Shown here: positions 63,699 through 64,000 of the stretch, piece after piece | Numbering within the stretch: the stretch's first letter is position 1 | Layout: every line of letters starts with the position of its first letter | Assembly (NCBI GenBank): GCA_017510725.1 | Contig: JAFWMD010000060.1 | Span: forward strand, 1 to 64,000 | Direction: 5' to 3' | DNA length: 64,000 bases | From: Mogibacterium sp. | GTDB taxonomy: Bacteria; Bacillota; Clostridia; Peptostreptococcales; Anaerovoracaceae | Position numbers and translations under genes: made by a program | Notes under the pieces: generated by a model | Databases searched by the model: none | What the model saw: the letters and a program-made list of their open reading frames with translations, nothing else | Told to the model about the DNA's origin: nothing

Positions 63699-63932
63699 TC
63701 AGTAGCAATCATCTGCTCTCTCATTGCCTCTCTCTGCCAGATCATTATATTTATTGATTCCCGTAAGGCTGCCAGGCAGATCATTCAGCACACCAACTGG
63801 AGGGACACTTGCAGACTCTCCTTTGGAAGCTTTCAGTAACGTTCTTATTATTGCAATAACAATAATAACAGCAAGTACTGCTGCCATAATTATCCCTATT
63901 TTATCGGAAATGTATTCAAGCGCCTCAATCAT
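63699..63932 (-). CDS. Small single-pass membrane protein
   Basis: 77 residues. One strongly hydrophobic helix (KIGIIMAAVLAVIIVIAIIRTLL, about 11-33) and a polar tail. AGGAT lies upstream of ATG. Its end overlaps the region just before the TipAS gene. Family not recognised. The last ~70 bases of the window hold nothing that I can support. Confidence 0.5.
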   Translation of the reverse strand: MIEALEYISDKIGIIMAAVLAVIIVIAIIRTLLKASKGESASVPPVGVLNDLPGSLTGINKYNDLAERGNERADDCY

Positions 63933-64000
63933 ACGTACATTATCCTATAGTCACATCCAAGCAGAGTATAGCACGTGAATATGAAAATGATTTGATATTT

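Overview
The window looks like the chromosome of an anaerobic Gram-positive bacterium of the class Clostridia. I infer this from the gene repertoire: a glycyl-radical enzyme with its activase, an EFR1-type flavodoxin/ferredoxin protein, a FeoA-FeoB fusion, a HesB-like selenoprotein, TagD, AGCS and TauE-type transporters, and strong AGGAGG ribosome binding sites. A family such as Anaerovoracaceae or a relative is possible, but I cannot place it from this sequence alone. I saw no rRNA, tRNA, CRISPR array, insertion sequence or prophage.

Layout. 0-3.3 kb (minus): start of an AGCS amino-acid/sodium symporter, then a HerA-like ATPase - YbaK editing protein - HesB-like selenoprotein operon; the last gene is split by an in-frame UGA and is hidden from ordinary ORF calling. 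3.4-12.3 kb: M16C protease, secreted transglutaminase-like and rhodanese-like proteins, PAP2 phosphatase, MscS, TagD and EFR1 ferredoxin. 12.4-31.3 kb: a roughly 18.6-kb minus-strand gene run for branched-chain amino acid synthesis. In transcription order it is ilvB1-ilvN1-ilvB2-ilvN2-ilvC-ilvD-leuA-leuC-leuD-leuB-(DUF815 ATPase)-ilvA-ilvE-(glycyl radical enzyme)-(activase). A leucine dehydrogenase gene is divergent from its head. 32.7-37 kb: two YcxB-like/PH-like membrane proteins, a flavodoxin, a TauE-like permease and a LysR regulator; the permease and the regulator have almost identical promoters. 37-42 kb: FeoAB iron transporter, PfkA, RidA and an XRE-type membrane regulator.

42.3-51.1 kb (minus): seven tightly packed or overlapping genes, in order amidohydrolase - BspA-like LRR protein - vWA/DUF2201 protein - MoxR ATPase - AlkD - YjbR/Ogt fusion - MATE/HATPase fusion. 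They combine a MoxR/vWA pair with two alkylation-repair proteins and an exporter, and this is the best candidate here for an undescribed multi-gene system. 51.2-56.2 kb: EcsC protein, then CorA - small CxxC protein - acylphosphatase - YdcF - radical SAM - PHP, with a long palindromic REP-like element upstream. 56.4-64 kb: an alpha-oxoamine synthase resembling Bacteroidota serine palmitoyltransferase, a P-loop protein, a lipoprotein, a tyrosine phosphatase, a class M sirtuin followed by a truncated deoxyribosyltransferase, and ACT, TipAS and small membrane proteins.

Functional logic. The branched-chain operon is complete from pyruvate/2-oxobutyrate to Val, Ile and Leu, with threonine deaminase supplying 2-oxobutyrate. 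I saw no T-box leader; the predicted 5' leader is only about 40 nt, so regulation probably acts at the promoter shared with leucine dehydrogenase. The glycyl-radical enzyme at the operon's end has unassigned chemistry. All functional names are from reading motifs; no database search was run.
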